The position numbers and the translations under genes were made by a program. This document shows positions 1-5,881 of a DNA stretch of 8,147 nt, one piece after another. Where the stretch lies: assembly GCA_020201295.1 (NCBI GenBank), contig JAIVHA010000154.1:1-8147 (forward strand), read 5' to 3'. The stretch's first letter is position 1. Each line of letters opens with the position of its first letter. Source of the DNA: Lysobacteraceae bacterium. GTDB lineage: Bacteria; Pseudomonadota; Gammaproteobacteria; DSM-19610. The notes beneath the pieces are model-generated. The model was not told the DNA's origin and ran no database searches. It saw nothing but the letters and a program-made list of their open reading frames with translations.

Positions 1-307
1 GCTGCGCGGGGGAGGCATCCCGTTCGGTTCCCTGCTGCTGCTATCCATCGCCGAGCTGATCAACCTGCTGTTCAACATCTACATCATCGCCATTATCGTG
101 CTGGCCATTCTCAGCTGGGTGAACCCGGGCCTGCACAACCCCGTCACCGGCCTGCTGCACAGCCTGACGGCCCCGCTGCTGACCCCCTTCCGCCGCCTGC
201 TACCGCCCATGTCCGGAATGGACCTGTCCCCACTGGTGGCGCTGCTGGCCCTGTACATCGGCAAGATGCTGGTCATGTCCCCCCTCTACCACCTGGTGCG
301 AATCTGA
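1..307 (+). CDS. yggT: YggT family integral membrane protein (3' part)
   Basis: The reading frame is open from the first complete codon at base 2 and stops with TGA at 305-307, giving 101 residues. The start lies upstream of the window. YggT proteins usually carry two similar membrane modules, and this looks like the second. A hydrophobic helix (SLLLLSIAELINLLFNIYII, about residues 10-29) leads into the family signature ILSWVNPG, then NPV, LTAPLLTPFRRLLPP and DLSPLV, and a last hydrophobic stretch ending in HLVRI. Family members are inner-membrane proteins of poorly defined role, linked to osmotic tolerance in some bacteria and often next to proC and yggS; those neighbours would lie off the left edge. 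The C-terminus looks complete. Family assignment is secure, the function is not. Confidence 0.93.
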   Translation, partial: LRGGGIPFGSLLLLSIAELINLLFNIYIIAIIVLAILSWVNPGLHNPVTGLLHSLTAPLLTPFRRLLPPMSGMDLSPLVALLALYIGKMLVMSPLYHLVRI

Positions 308-418
308 ACCTGCAACGCGGGTTGCCGGGCGGGAGCCGGTTCGATTGGCGCCGCGCAGTCGGACCTTAAAACATTCAAATACAAACGGTTACCACTCACC
401 CTCCTCGTGGCCGGATGC

Positions 419-434
419 TGTGACGGCCGTCACA
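419..434. promoter_or_regulatory. Perfect CRP/Vfr-type palindrome TGTGA-N6-TCACA
   Basis: The sequence TGTGACGGCCGTCACA is its own reverse complement over all 16 bases and matches the textbook CRP/Vfr core of two TGTGA half-sites separated by 6 bp. The centre is between 426 and 427, about 147 bp upstream of the GTPase start codon. The spacer is CGGCCG rather than the AT-rich spacer seen in many CRP sites. The match to the consensus is direct; binding by a cAMP-dependent regulator is inferred. Another regulator with a palindromic site is possible. Confidence 0.65.
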
Positions 435-455
435 CCCGGCCCGGCCCTGCGCAGC

Positions 456-461
456 TATGCT
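456..461 (+). promoter_or_regulatory. Candidate -10 element of a CRP class II promoter
   Basis: The hexamer TATGCT matches four of six bases of the sigma-70 -10 consensus, including the key first two bases and the last T. If it occupies -12 to -7, transcription starts near 468 and the palindrome at 419-434 is centred at -41.5, the classical class II CRP position where the activator replaces the -35 box. The transcript leader would be about 106 nt. This rests on spacing and a short motif only. Confidence 0.4.
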
Positions 462-573
462 CCGGATTGACCGGCGATTCCTCCGTCACACCCTTTTCTC
501 AAGGCTTTCAGGATGCTGGCCGCTATAAGGCTGGTATGCCACAGATTTACCCAACTGCCGCAAGGGGAAGGCA

Positions 574-2547
574 ATGAAGCACGACGATTTCGGGCAGCGC
601 ATGCGGGCCTATGAGATCTGGAAGCAGGAGCTGATCCAGACGATCCAGGATTTCCAGAGCTGGCTGACGAGCCATGACATGATCTCACCGGAAAATGATC
701 TCCGGGTATACGAGACCGTCGATGCCCTGCGCAAGGACCGCCTCACCGTGGCCTTCGTGGCGGAATTCTCCCGTGGCAAGACCGAACTCATCAATGCCCT
801 GTTCTTTGCCGAGTATGGACGCCGTCTGCTGCCCTCCGAGGCCGGCCGCACCACCATGTGCCCGACAGAACTGTTCTACGATCACCAGGACGGCAGCGCC
901 TACATCCGCCTGCTGCCCATCGAAAGCCGCAGCCATGAGCGCAGCATCGGTGATTTCAAGCTCGAACCCATCCACTGGACCCATATCCCGCTGGATTTGC
1001 AGAATCCCGACCAGATCGCCGGCGCCCTGCACGAAGTGGTAAAGACCAAGCTGGTGCCACTGGAAAAGGCCGCCGAACTGGGCCTCTACCATCCCGACCA
1101 CGATAACTACCAGAAACGCCATGGCAAGCCGCCGGAACAGGTGGAAATCCCAATCTGGCGCCATGCCATGATCAGCTTCCCCCACCCACTGCTCAAGGAA
1201 GGCCTGGTGGTGCTGGACACCCCCGGTCTCAACGCCCTGGGTAACGAACCCGAGCTGACCATCAGCATGCTGCCCGCCGCCCAGGCGGTGCTGTTTCTGC
1301 TGGGTGCCGATACCGGCGTAACCCGCAGCGACCTGGATATGTGGCAGCACCATGTCAGCGGCGTGCGCTCCAGGGGAGGCAAGGGCCTGGTGGTGGTGCT
1401 GAACAAGATCGACACCCTGTGGGACGACCTCAAGGATGTCGCCACCATCGATGCCACCATCGAAAGCCAGCGCCGCGCCAGCGCCGAACAGCTGCACGTG
1501 CCCATCGGACAGGTATTCCCCCTGTCCGCCCAGAAGGCCCTGCTGGCCAAGGTGCGCAATGACCAGGAACTGCTGGAGCGCAGCCGCCTGCCCGTGCTGG
1601 AACAGTTCCTGGCGACGGAGATTCTGCCGCAGAAACAGAACATCGTGCGCGACAGTATCCTGCAGGAGATCGGTGGCCTGCTGGATGAAAATCGCAGCAT
1701 CCTGGAAGCGAAGCGCAAGGGCGCCGACAAGCAGTGTACCGAGCTGCGTTCCCTGCGCGGCAAGAATGCCGACGTCATCATGCACCTGATGAGCAAGTCC
1801 CGCGAGGAGCAGGCCGCATATCTCAAGAACGTGGAAAGCTTCCAGTCCAGCCGTCGGCTGCTGCAAAACCAGGCGAAGGTCATGCTCGAAACCCTGAGCC
1901 TGGAACGCCTGGACCAGCTTATCGCCAGGACCCGCAAGGACATGACCGGCAGCTGGACCACCAATGGCATGAAGCGCGGCATGAAGACCTTCTTCGACGG
2001 TGCGCGCGAGGTCATGGACCAGGTCAGCGCCCAGGCGGAGCAGACGCGTATGCTGATCCGCGCCACCTACCGGAAATTCCACGAGGAGCACGGCCTGCCG
2101 GCACTGACACCGAAAGTCTTCTCGGTCGGTTCCTATTCAGCAGAGCTGGATCGTCTCTACGAAGAGGCCGAGACCTTCCGCAAAAGTCCCGTCACCACCA
2201 TGACGGAGCAGACCTTCGTCATCAAGAAGTTCTTCGTGTCCCTGGTCAGCCATGCCCGCAATCTCTTCTTCAAGGCCAACCAGGAAGCGGACGCCTGGCT
2301 CAAGGAAGTCATGAACCCGCTGGTGAAGCAGATCAAGGACCACAAGGTAGCCATGGAAAAACGGCTGGAGACCCTGCGCCGCATCAGCGAGTCCCGCGAC
2401 ACCCTGGAGGCCCGCATCAAGGAACTGGAAAAACAGCTCCAGGACGTCGATGTCCAGCTGAAGACCCTGGGTGCCATGCGCGAGACGCTGCATCGGCCAT
2501 TGCCCGGCACGGGCGATACGCCCCAGGCAAGCGCCGCCCAGGGCTGA
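574..2547 (+). CDS. Dynamin-like large GTPase, soluble, stand-alone
   Basis: This 657-residue protein has a dynamin-type GTPase domain followed by a long helical region. Motifs in order are: P-loop AEFSRGKT (63-70); G2 region RTTMCPTEL (92-100); G3 DTPG (215-218) within LVVLDTPGLNALG; G4 NKID (277-280); and a possible G5 around PLSAQ (316-320). The first P-loop position is Ala63 rather than the usual Gly, while Lys69 and Thr70 are kept. About 115 residues separate G2 from G3. The rest (about 355-657) is largely charged helix, with a probable coiled coil at 590-635 and a basic, aromatic patch KKFFVSLVSHARNLFFK (551-567) that might contact membrane. No signal peptide or transmembrane helix is evident, so it is probably cytosolic or peripheral. 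Dynamin-family proteins couple GTP hydrolysis to assembly and membrane remodelling; the substrate here is unknown. ATG 574 is chosen because AAGGGGAAG lies just upstream at 562-570. No second dynamin-like gene is adjacent, unlike paired bacterial systems such as LeoABC. Family call firm, biological role unassigned. Confidence 0.88.
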   Translation: MKHDDFGQRMRAYEIWKQELIQTIQDFQSWLTSHDMISPENDLRVYETVDALRKDRLTVAFVAEFSRGKTELINALFFAEYGRRLLPSEAGRTTMCPTELFYDHQDGSAYIRLLPIESRSHERSIGDFKLEPIHWTHIPLDLQNPDQIAGALHEVVKTKLVPLEKAAELGLYHPDHDNYQKRHGKPPEQVEIPIWRHAMISFPHPLLKEGLVVLDTPGLNALGNEPELTISMLPAAQAVLFLLGADTGVTRSDLDMWQHHVSGVRSRGGKGLVVVLNKIDTLWDDLKDVATIDATIESQRRASAEQLHVPIGQVFPLSAQKALLAKVRNDQELLERSRLPVLEQFLATEILPQKQNIVRDSILQEIGGLLDENRSILEAKRKGADKQCTELRSLRGKNADVIMHLMSKSREEQAAYLKNVESFQSSRRLLQNQAKVMLETLSLERLDQLIARTRKDMTGSWTTNGMKRGMKTFFDGAREVMDQVSAQAEQTRMLIRATYRKFHEEHGLPALTPKVFSVGSYSAELDRLYEEAETFRKSPVTTMTEQTFVIKKFFVSLVSHARNLFFKANQEADAWLKEVMNPLVKQIKDHKVAMEKRLETLRRISESRDTLEARIKELEKQLQDVDVQLKTLGAMRETLHRPLPGTGDTPQASAAQG

Positions 2548-2573
2548 ACCCATATTCTTCGCCGGTGCCGCGA

Positions 2574-2593
2574 GCCCCGCCTTCGGTCGGGGC
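2574..2593 (+). terminator. UUCG-capped hairpin after the GTPase gene
   Basis: Six base pairs (GCCCCG with CGGGGC), one C-U mismatch and a C-G pair close a TTCG tetraloop, 26 bp after the GTPase stop codon. Such loops are very stable. There is no T-run afterwards (CCCTGATACC follows), so this is at best a weak or factor-assisted terminator, or an RNA-stabilising hairpin between the GTPase and DUF4426 genes. Confidence 0.4.
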
Positions 2594-2663
2594 CCCTGAT
2601 ACCCACTGGTCCCGATCCTGGTGTATAGTCATGGTATCGGTATAGCCAAAAAGGAGAATCGCC

Positions 2664-3104
2664 ATGGGTTCGAAAATGCTGTTCACGGCCATCCTCGCCC
2701 TCCTGCTCAGCCTGCCCGCCCAGGCGGAAAACTCGCAGGATTTCGGGGACCACGTGGTGCACTTCAACGCCCTGACCACGGACAATCTGCCGCCGACCGT
2801 CACCCGGGAATACGGCATCACCCGCAGCAAGAATCGCGCCCTGCTCAACGTGGCGATCCTGAGAAAGGTCCTCGGCACCACCAACCAGCCGGTCGCCGCC
2901 AAGATCAGTGCCACCGTCTCCAACCTTACCGGGCAACAGCGTGAAATCGAACTGCGCGAGATCCGCGAGGGCGGCGCCGTCTACTACATCGGCGAATTCG
3001 GCGTAAACCACGATGAAAACCTGGACTTCAGTATCGTGGCCCACCCCGAGGACCATGACCGTCCCTTGCGGGTACAGTTCCAGCAGCGGTTCTTCACCCG
3101 CTGA
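2664..3104 (+). CDS. Secreted DUF4426 family protein
   Basis: The protein has 146 residues, the usual size for DUF4426. It begins with a signal peptide (about 1-21: short basic start, hydrophobic core LFTAILALLLSL, then AQA before the mature ENSQDF), so it is likely periplasmic. The mature part shows patterns I associate with the family: FGDHVVHFNAL near the start, then YGITRSKNRALLNVAIL, and a C-terminal beta-rich stretch ending in QFQQRFFTR. No catalytic residues are apparent and the function is unknown. ATG 2664 is well supported by AAGGAG at 2651-2656 with a 7-nt spacer. A -10-like TATAGT at 2624-2629 could give it its own promoter, but no good -35 is seen. In Pseudomonas, as I recall, the homologue (PA0388) lies in the metX-metW-yggT-proC neighbourhood, which fits the yggT gene upstream here. 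Its last 11 bp overlap the convergent gene on the other strand. Confidence 0.85.
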   Translation: MGSKMLFTAILALLLSLPAQAENSQDFGDHVVHFNALTTDNLPPTVTREYGITRSKNRALLNVAILRKVLGTTNQPVAAKISATVSNLTGQQREIELREIREGGAVYYIGEFGVNHDENLDFSIVAHPEDHDRPLRVQFQQRFFTR

Positions 3105-3777
3105 GCAACGGATACAGGGTCCACAGCCCGAAACCCATCACCAGCACGCCGGCCACGCGCCGCACCCAGATGTGCCGCACGAAGGCACTCAGGCGCGTGG
3201 CCGCCACCCCCATCAGCAACAGCATGGGCAGGGTGCCAAGACCGAAACTCAACATCAGCGTGCCCCCCTCGATGGCGTCGCCGCGGCTGATGGACCAGAC
3301 CAGCACACTATAAACCAGGCCACAGGGCAGCCAGCCCCACAGCAGTCCCAGCAGGAATGCCTGCCCTGGCGTGCGCACGGGCAGAAAGCGTCGCCCCAGG
3401 GGTTCGATCCGCTGCCACAAGCGGCCACCGACCCGCTCCAGCCGGGCCAGGCCCAACCACCAGCCGGCCAGATACAGGCCCAGGGCAATCATGAACAGGG
3501 CCGCCAGCACCTGCAGTCCCAGCTGGGCATGGCGCAGGCCACTCCAATGGGCCGCCAGGTAGCCCACGCCACCCAGCAGTACCCCGGCCAGGGTATAGCT
3601 GGCGATACGCGCCAGGTTGTAGGCCAGCAGGTAGGGCAGCATGCGCGCCGAATCGCGCACCTCCCGTGGCAGGCCCAGCGCCAGGGCCGCCACGATACCG
3701 CCGCACATACCCACGCAGTGCACGCCGCCGAGCAGGCCGACCAGAAAGGCGGCCAGGTAGGACACGTCCATCGGCAC
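3094..3777 (-). CDS. COG2836-type 'sulfite exporter TauE/SafE family' membrane protein
   Basis: The protein has 227 residues and about six hydrophobic helices. Near its N-terminus is the hallmark HCVGMCGG (about 20-27), and a second motif WLPCGLVYS sits near 149-157. The Cys, His and Met residues lie in or beside membrane helices and suggest a metal or thiol role. Relatives are common beside cbb3 oxidase assembly genes (ccoGHIS region), so copper or cofactor handling is a reasonable guess; the label 'sulfite exporter' is inherited and untested. Two starts compete: ATG at 3771 and GTG at 3777. I chose GTG because GGAGGTGA, inside the last codons of the upstream ampG gene, is 9 nt from it but 15 nt from the ATG. 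The extra residues are only Met-Pro. The GTG lies 2 nt after the ampG stop, so translational coupling is likely. No terminator is seen at the 3' end, which overlaps DUF4426. Confidence 0.85.
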   Translation of the reverse strand: MPMDVSYLAAFLVGLLGGVHCVGMCGGIVAALALGLPREVRDSARMLPYLLAYNLARIASYTLAGVLLGGVGYLAAHWSGLRHAQLGLQVLAALFMIALGLYLAGWWLGLARLERVGGRLWQRIEPLGRRFLPVRTPGQAFLLGLLWGWLPCGLVYSVLVWSISRGDAIEGGTLMLSFGLGTLPMLLLMGVAATRLSAFVRHIWVRRVAGVLVMGFGLWTLYPLLSG

Positions 3778-3779
3778 GG

Positions 3780-5015
3780 CTATTTCACCTCCAGCCAGGC
3801 ACGGAAACGCAGCAGCATGAACAAGCCCGGCAGGGCGATGAGGGCACAGAAGGAGAAAAAGCCCACCCAGCCCATGGCGTCCGCCATGTAGCCGGTGGGC
3901 GCGGCCACGAATACCCGCGGGATACCCATCAGACTGGTGAGCAGGGCGTACTGGGTGGCAGTGAAACGCTTGTCGGTCAGGCTGGCCATGAAGCCGATGA
4001 AGGCCGCCGTGCCCATGCCGGCGCTGAGGTTCTCGAAGGCCACCACGGCAGCCAGCATGGGCAGCTGGTCGCCGACCACGGCCAACAGGGCGAAGCCGGC
4101 GGTGGAAGCGGCCTGCAGGAGACCGAAACTCCACAACGCGTGGTAGATACCCAGGCGCAGGATCAGTACCCCGCCCAGCAGGCCGCCGGCGATCGTGGCC
4201 CAGAAACCGAACAACTTCACCACCGCACCGATCTCGGTCAGGCTGAAACCGATATCGAGGTAGAGGGGTGTGGTCATGTGCGCCGCCATGATGTCCCCCA
4301 CCTTGTAGAGCAGGATGAACAGCAGGATCCCCCAGGCACCATTGCGCTGGAAGTATTCGCGGAAGGGCTCCACCACGGCGGCCCGCAGGCTAGCCGGCAC
4401 GCCGCCGGGGGTATCCGGTTCCGGCGCCAGCAGGGTGGTCAGCACGCCCACCAGCATGAAGCCCGCCATCACCAGGTAGACGGTGGAAAAGGCCATGAGG
4501 TCGGCCATGATCAAACCGCCACCGGAGGCCAGCAGCATGCCGAAGCGATAGCCGTTCACATACAGCGCCGCGCCCAGTCCCTGCTCGTCCTCGGCCAGGG
4601 CCTCGCGCCGGTAGGCATCGATGACGATGTCCTGGCTGGCGGAGAAGAAGGTCACCAGCAGGGCCGCCAGGGCCACCACCAGCGGGGCCTGTGCGGGCTG
4701 GGTAAGGCCGAGGCCCGCGATGGCGAGCATCAGCAACAGTTGGATGATCAGCAGCCAGCCGCGGCGGCGGCCCAGCAGGGCCGGGGTATAACGGTCCACC
4801 AGCGGTGCCCAGACGAACTTGAGGGTATAGGGCAGTCCCACCAGGGCGAACAGGCCGATGGTACCGAGGTCCACGCCCTCCTTCGTCATCCAGGCCTGCA
4901 GCACCGAACCGGTGAGCAGCAGCGGCAGACCGGAGACGAAGCCCATCAGCAGTGCCACCAGCATGCGCCCCGAGAACACCGTCCACAGCAATTCGGCGGT
5001 GCCGCGCTTTACCAT
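3780..5015 (-). CDS. ampG: AmpG-type MFS permease for muropeptides
   Basis: The protein has 411 residues and about 12 hydrophobic helices, matching the short AmpG class (E. coli AmpG is longer, with extra C-terminal helices). Typical AmpG stretches are visible: GFVSGLPLLLTGSVLQAW (25-42), LPYTLKFVWAPLVDRY (61-76), the basic loop GRRRGW (82-87) and FFSASQDIVIDAYRRE (123-138). AmpG imports GlcNAc-anhydroMurNAc peptides from the periplasm for cell-wall recycling, and in some species feeds the signal that induces AmpC beta-lactamase. No ampC, ampR or ampD is in the window, so a recycling role is the safer reading. ATG 5015 has AGGA upstream with 7-nt spacing. It follows the exonuclease gene by 28 bp and runs 2 nt ahead of the COG2836 gene, the middle of a probable three-gene operon. 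Other MFS solutes cannot be ruled out. Confidence 0.87.
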   Translation of the reverse strand: MVKRGTAELLWTVFSGRMLVALLMGFVSGLPLLLTGSVLQAWMTKEGVDLGTIGLFALVGLPYTLKFVWAPLVDRYTPALLGRRRGWLLIIQLLLMLAIAGLGLTQPAQAPLVVALAALLVTFFSASQDIVIDAYRREALAEDEQGLGAALYVNGYRFGMLLASGGGLIMADLMAFSTVYLVMAGFMLVGVLTTLLAPEPDTPGGVPASLRAAVVEPFREYFQRNGAWGILLFILLYKVGDIMAAHMTTPLYLDIGFSLTEIGAVVKLFGFWATIAGGLLGGVLILRLGIYHALWSFGLLQAASTAGFALLAVVGDQLPMLAAVVAFENLSAGMGTAAFIGFMASLTDKRFTATQYALLTSLMGIPRVFVAAPTGYMADAMGWVGFFSFCALIALPGLFMLLRFRAWLEVK

Positions 5016-5043
5016 GCCTGTATCCTGTTCTTGTGTGGCTGCA

Positions 5044-5817
5044 TCAGAGTTTGTAGTCGTAATCCATGATCAGGGGTGCGTGGTCGGAAAAGCGCTGCTC
5101 CTTGTAGATATGCGCCGCCCGCACCAGTTGGCCGATACGTGGCGTGGTGACCTGGTAGTCGATGCGCCAGCCCACGTTCTTCGCCCAGGCCTGGCCGCGG
5201 TTGGACCACCAGGTGTACTGGTCGGGACGCGGGTCCACCTGGCGGAAGGCATCCACGTAGCCGACGCGGGTGAACAACGCCTCCATCCAGGCGCGCTCCT
5301 CGGGCAGGAAGCCGGAGTTCTTCTGGTTGCCGCGCCAGTTCTTCAGATCGATCTCCTTGTGGGCGATATTCCAGTCACCGCAAATGATGTACTCGCGGCG
5401 GCGCCGACGCATACGCTGCAGCAGCGGCAGGAAACGCTCCATCATGGAAAACTTGCAGCGCTGGCGCGCTTCGCTGGAAGAACCGGAATGCAGGTACAGG
5501 GACACCACGCTGAGTGGGCCGAAGCGCAGCTCCAGGTAACGGCCCTCGGCATCGACATCGGGCCAGCCCAGGCCGGCGACGACGCGATCCGGTTTGTGGC
5601 GGGTGTAGATGGCCACGCCGCTGTAGCCTTTCTTCTCGGCATCGTGGAAGTAGGCATGGTAGCCGCGCGGGTGGAACACCGGGTCTTCCAGCTGGTGGAC
5701 TTGCGCCTTGGTCTCCTGAATGCAGACCACGTCGGCCTTCTGGCGCAGCATCCAGGGAAAGAAGCCCTTGCGGGCGGCGGAACGGATGCCATTGAGGTTG
5801 GCCGTGATGACGCGCAT
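5044..5817 (-). CDS. Exonuclease III / AP endonuclease of the Crc subfamily
   Basis: This 257-residue endonuclease/exonuclease/phosphatase-fold protein keeps the residues expected of an active ExoIII: Asn7 (TANLNGIRSA), Glu35 (CIQETK), Tyr108 (SLYLHSG), Asp148 and Asn150 (CGDWNIAH), Asp220 (WRIDYQV), and Asp245-His246 (SDHAPL). ExoIII enzymes cut 5' of abasic sites and degrade 3' ends using Mg2+. Details such as RREYI-CG, DLKNWR, GWRIDYQV and the C-terminal APLI-DYDY resemble Pseudomonas Crc, the catabolite-repression protein of this fold, which from memory has lost catalytic residues (GSLY and SQH at these places) and also lies beside pyrE. I read this as a catalytically competent relative at the crc locus. 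The start is ATG 5817, since GGAG sits 5 nt upstream and the protein then begins at the conserved MRVITANLNG; the frame stays open further upstream to 5883 but would run into pyrE. First gene of the minus-strand operon. Confidence 0.92.
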   Translation of the reverse strand: MRVITANLNGIRSAARKGFFPWMLRQKADVVCIQETKAQVHQLEDPVFHPRGYHAYFHDAEKKGYSGVAIYTRHKPDRVVAGLGWPDVDAEGRYLELRFGPLSVVSLYLHSGSSSEARQRCKFSMMERFLPLLQRMRRRRREYIICGDWNIAHKEIDLKNWRGNQKNSGFLPEERAWMEALFTRVGYVDAFRQVDPRPDQYTWWSNRGQAWAKNVGWRIDYQVTTPRIGQLVRAAHIYKEQRFSDHAPLIMDYDYKL

Positions 5818-5881
5818 GCTTTCTCCGCTTTTCGGGAAGCTGGTATCATACCGGCCTTTCCCACTCCAGGCAGTCATTCCC
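5818..5881. promoter_or_regulatory. Divergent promoter region between the exonuclease gene and pyrE
   Basis: Only 64 bp separate the two start codons, so both promoters must overlap or lie inside neighbouring genes. The centre holds an inverted repeat GGTAT-C-ATACC (5842-5852). It contains a -10-like hexamer on each strand: TATCAT (5844-5849, toward pyrE) and TATGAT (5850-5845, toward the exonuclease). No -35 box with good spacing is clear on either strand. GGAG just before the exonuclease start is a good ribosome site, whereas pyrE has only a weak AGG about 12 nt upstream. Confidence 0.4.

Larger units (their letters stand above)
308..573 (+). other. Intergenic region upstream of the dynamin-like GTPase
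   Basis: This 266-bp gap has no credible ORF. It contains an AT-richer patch (about 367-392), a perfect 16-bp CRP-type palindrome (419-434), a -10-like hexamer (456-461) and a strong Shine-Dalgarno stretch just before the GTPase start (AAGGGGAAG, 562-570). A second -10-like hexamer TATAAG lies at 524-529 without a convincing -35 partner. No clear intrinsic terminator follows yggT: the only hairpin seen there (312-325) has a 5-bp stem and no T-run. The length and the palindrome suggest the GTPase has its own regulated promoter rather than being read only from yggT. Confidence 0.7.

Noticed and set aside
312..325. Small hairpin GCAAC-GCGG-GTTGC after yggT as a terminator
   Set aside because: The stem is only 5 bp and no T-run follows; too weak to call.
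467..472. TTGACC as a -35 box for the GTPase promoter
   Set aside because: No acceptable -10 hexamer lies 16-18 bp downstream; CCC-rich sequence occupies that position.
485..490. Second CRP half-site GTCACA before the GTPase gene
   Set aside because: The matching upstream half (475-479) reads CGATT and does not resemble TGTGA, so it is probably chance.
685..2091. Long minus-strand open frames (468 and 319 codons) inside the GTPase gene
   Set aside because: They lie opposite a protein with clear GTPase motifs; their translations are Gln/His/Ala/Gly-rich or Arg/Ser-rich without domains, as expected for antisense frames in GC-rich DNA.
574..3104. Anti-phage defence island centred on the dynamin-like GTPase
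   Set aside because: Neighbours are housekeeping or conserved genes, with no nuclease, toxin, integrase or partner GTPase; a defence role for the single gene is possible but unsupported here.
3666..5069. 467-codon plus-strand open frame opposite the AmpG and COG2836 genes
   Set aside because: The translation is a low-complexity Gln/His/Gly/Glu-rich shadow; the minus strand encodes recognisable membrane proteins with ribosome sites.
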